Part shown: positions 63,801 through 64,000 of the stretch, in pieces
Layout: each line of letters starts with the position of its first letter
How positions within the stretch are numbered: position 1 is the stretch's first letter
Assembly: GCF_027580225.2 (NCBI RefSeq)
Contig: NC_073337.2
Coordinates: 11,585,001 to 11,649,000, forward strand
DNA: 64,000 bases
Origin: Misgurnus anguillicaudatus
Lineage: Eukaryota; Chordata; Actinopteri; Cypriniformes; Cobitidae
Direction of reading: 5' to 3'
Notes under the pieces: model-generated
Told to the model about the DNA's origin: nothing
Databases searched by the model: none
The model's input: only the letters and a program-made list of their open reading frames with translations
Made by a program: the position numbers and the translations under genes

Positions 63801-63961
63801 CTATAAACACCGAGTAATCGTTTACAGCATGATATAGTTGAACATGTGTACATCACATCATGCAACATCCTATCTAAGCGACAGACGTTAGCACTTGACA
63901 GTAAAGAGTTGACGAAAATTGAATACAGCTGATTACATTGCAGAAATAAACACATACCCAT
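47642..63961 (-). CDS. TIN2-N-terminal-like domain plus C2H2 zinc-finger protein (gene model with one uncertain junction)
   Basis: Minus-strand exons in order: 63961-63958 (ATGG; exon continues to higher coordinates), 63653-63451, 60037-59945, 58803-58708, 58063-57953, 54403-54283, 51340-about 51121, 49006-48954, 48861-47642 (TGA). Exons 2-5 keep continuous phase and read as the TINF2_N domain: PPLRLTSAFMWQVVQDQNVE, then LLSKRQRATLIVGLRAK, then FPVEYGPDFDKALQVLVGFF and LEQRLPVPNF. In TIN2 this TRFH-like region binds TPP1 and TRF2. The last exon is a zinc-finger array. I recall fish zinc-finger proteins with this same N-terminus. The 53 bp and zinc-finger exons share phase. Joining them to the 51 kb exon needs a phase-2 donor; the best is a weak one before 51121 (about 706 residues). 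Otherwise that exon ends at its own stop, 51051, giving about 305 residues. The frame is open upstream of 63961, so an earlier start is possible. A chromatin or telomere role is inference. Confidence 0.75.
49226..49947. mobile_element. hAT-like composite repeat, copy B
   Basis: Starts CAGGGTTCCCACACC and ends GAGAACCCTG, with ATACTT on both sides. It has the same internal order as 45945-46640, including the inner GTTCCCTTTCGAGGGAAC unit. It lies in the intron just upstream of the 53 bp exon, so the two copies bracket the last two exons of the zinc-finger gene. Confidence 0.7.
50339..51011. mobile_element. Foldback element with TTAA sites
   Basis: Long inverted arms contain AAATATGCTCATTTTCCAGC, CTCCCCTAGAGTTAAACAT, TCCGGGTCTGGCGC and AATAATCAAGGACTTTGCTG with their complements. 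TTAA flanks both ends (50335-50338 and 51012-51015). It ends about 40 bp from the ambiguous exon at 51051-51340. Confidence 0.8.
51887..53526. mobile_element. Non-autonomous hAT element with a perfect 8 bp target duplication
   Basis: Ends CAGGGATTCCCAAAGTGTGG and AGTTTGGGAACCGCTG are hAT-type inverted repeats. CTCTAGTG lies immediately outside both (51879-51886 and 53527-53534), a perfect 8 bp duplication. It sits between the THAP-like arms and itself carries the foldback at 52853-53383. No intact transposase frame. Confidence 0.9.
52853..53383. mobile_element. Foldback nested inside the hAT element
   Basis: CCAGTCTCCTGAGGTTGCGT and its complement near the right end AGGAGACTGG bound arms of about 240 bp that share GTGTAAAACTCGTGCAATAC and CCAAATTCCACTTTGGCG. 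The loop holds GGTTTAGGGTTAG-type sequence. Confidence 0.85.
53860..54237. mobile_element. TTAA MITE with AGACGACATATCATGAAAA end
   Basis: Left end AGACGACATATCATG and right end ATGTCTCCT are short inverted repeats, with TTAA at 53856-53859 and 54238-54241. It ends about 45 bp from the exon at 54283-54403. Confidence 0.65.
54804..55673. mobile_element. Foldback TTAA-type element
   Basis: The arms share GGATAACTCCGGTATT/AATACCGGAATTATCC, GTCAAAAAGTCAAGACACGA and TTTTTAATCATCAACGAAC words in both orientations. TTAA is at the left edge, and the right edge is offset by one A. About 300 bp arms and a unique centre. Confidence 0.85.
55790..56325. mobile_element. Inverted-repeat element around a GCGCCGCCATC motif
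   Basis: TTACCTTCCGGTAGCG near 55815 and GCTACCGGAAGGTAGTTATT near 56003 are inverted arms extending about 50 bp. Sequence to the right ends GGCCGAACTATCCCTTTAAGG, the end of a common zebrafish TTAA-type repeat. The limits are approximate. Confidence 0.5.
56423..57375. mobile_element. Non-autonomous hAT element with a perfect 8 bp target duplication
   Basis: Ends CAGTAATTCTCAAAGTGTGG and AAATTTGAGAAACACTG are hAT-type. GTTTAAAC lies outside both (56415-56422 and 57376-57383). It contains the TTAA MITE at 56799-57019. No intact transposase frame. Confidence 0.88.
56799..57019. mobile_element. TTAA MITE nested in the hAT element
   Basis: AGGCGGAGTCCACGATGTTT and AAACATCATGGACTCCGCCT are inverted with one mismatch, with TTAA at 56795-56798 and 57020-57023. 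A short TTTGA simple repeat lies at about 56926-56945. Confidence 0.9.
58064..59944. other. Introns between TIN2-like exons, repeat-poor except for fragments
   Basis: Contains the exon 58708-58803. The rest is AT-rich, with GGCGATATGG- and CCGATA-type repeat fragments at about 58120-58270 and 59075-59140. No other exon is recognised. 60038-61330 is likewise AT-rich with nothing I can name. Confidence 0.4.
61336..61690 (+). mobile_element. 3' end of an L2-type LINE
   Basis: The open frame reads LRSADLNLLKPITKSKHRTL, then GDRAFAIAAPTLWNSLPIHI, then a Lys/Leu-rich end. This is the conserved C-terminal tail of L2/CR1-group ORF2 proteins. It is followed by GTAAAGCGTCTTTGCGTCC, AAAGCGCTATATAAG and an ATT-rich tail, the usual 3' UTR. 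Only the last 75 or so codons survive. It is not a host gene. Confidence 0.85.
61927..62653. mobile_element. Non-autonomous transposon with GGGGTGCGTTT ends
   Basis: GGGGTGCGTTTTCCAAACAA and TTTTGGGAAACGCACCCC are inverted, and arm words such as GTTGGTTAAACAAC and CGATGTTCGTTGGCTAATG are partly complementary. About 727 bp without a coding frame. Confidence 0.7.
62665..63170. repeat. GCCCGACC/TCGGCCGATA repeat
   Basis: Starts AGAGCCCGACCCATTTATCG and ends CATATCGGCCGATAAATC, with several CCGATAT words inside. It resembles a family with fragments at 5970-6055 and 58190-58270. No coding capacity. Confidence 0.5.
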
Positions 63962-64000
63962 TACTTCTTTCCTCAAAATAATAAGCTCGATAAACAATCT

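Overview
This is vertebrate nuclear DNA, almost certainly from a cyprinid-like teleost. Evidence: intron-split genes with GT/AG junctions, long (GT)n and (CT)n microsatellites, a tRNA-derived SINE with an L2-type tail, and a very dense load of small inverted-repeat DNA transposons of kinds I recognise from zebrafish and its relatives. There are no bacterial-style operons, CRISPR arrays or rRNA genes.

Three protein-coding genes can be read. (1) phtf2, plus strand, 8859-22234: fifteen exons ending at the stop codon. The first coding exon lies outside the window. It encodes an ER multi-pass membrane protein. (2) prr5, minus strand, 33728-23870: eight coding exons, 379 residues, complete. It encodes Protor-1, a Rictor-binding subunit of mTORC2. 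phtf2 and prr5 are convergent, with stop codons about 1.6 kb apart. (3) A minus-strand gene from 63961 (or beyond the right edge) to 47642. Its first exons encode a TIN2 (TERF1-interacting nuclear factor 2) N-terminal-like domain. Its last exon encodes 13 C2H2-type zinc fingers. The join between the halves is the least certain part: the exon at about 51.05-51.34 kb can be spliced on only through a weak donor, or can end the protein at its own stop.

Layout: 1-8.8 kb holds transposon relics upstream of, or in an early intron of, phtf2. 8.9-23.3 kb is phtf2, with introns full of MITEs, a 19-20 bp minisatellite and microsatellites. 23.9-33.7 kb is prr5, whose large intron holds a 1.2 kb TTAA element, a LINE relic (SGNH-hydrolase part, endonuclease end, reverse transcriptase) and a 0.9 kb foldback inserted in that LINE. 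33.8-47.6 kb is intergenic: a decayed Tc1-like element, a possible small plus-strand transcript at 37.4-38.2 kb, and a broken Ty3/gypsy element with integrase before reverse transcriptase (Gmr1-like order). 47.6-64 kb is the TIN2-like/zinc-finger gene, with nested hAT and foldback elements in its introns.

The three genes show no sign of a shared pathway. The most interesting points are the shelterin-like domain plus zinc-finger architecture with its ambiguous middle exon, the Gmr1-like element, a three-level nest of elements with THAP-like coding arms at 51.6-53.8 kb, and the many elements inserted at TTAA.
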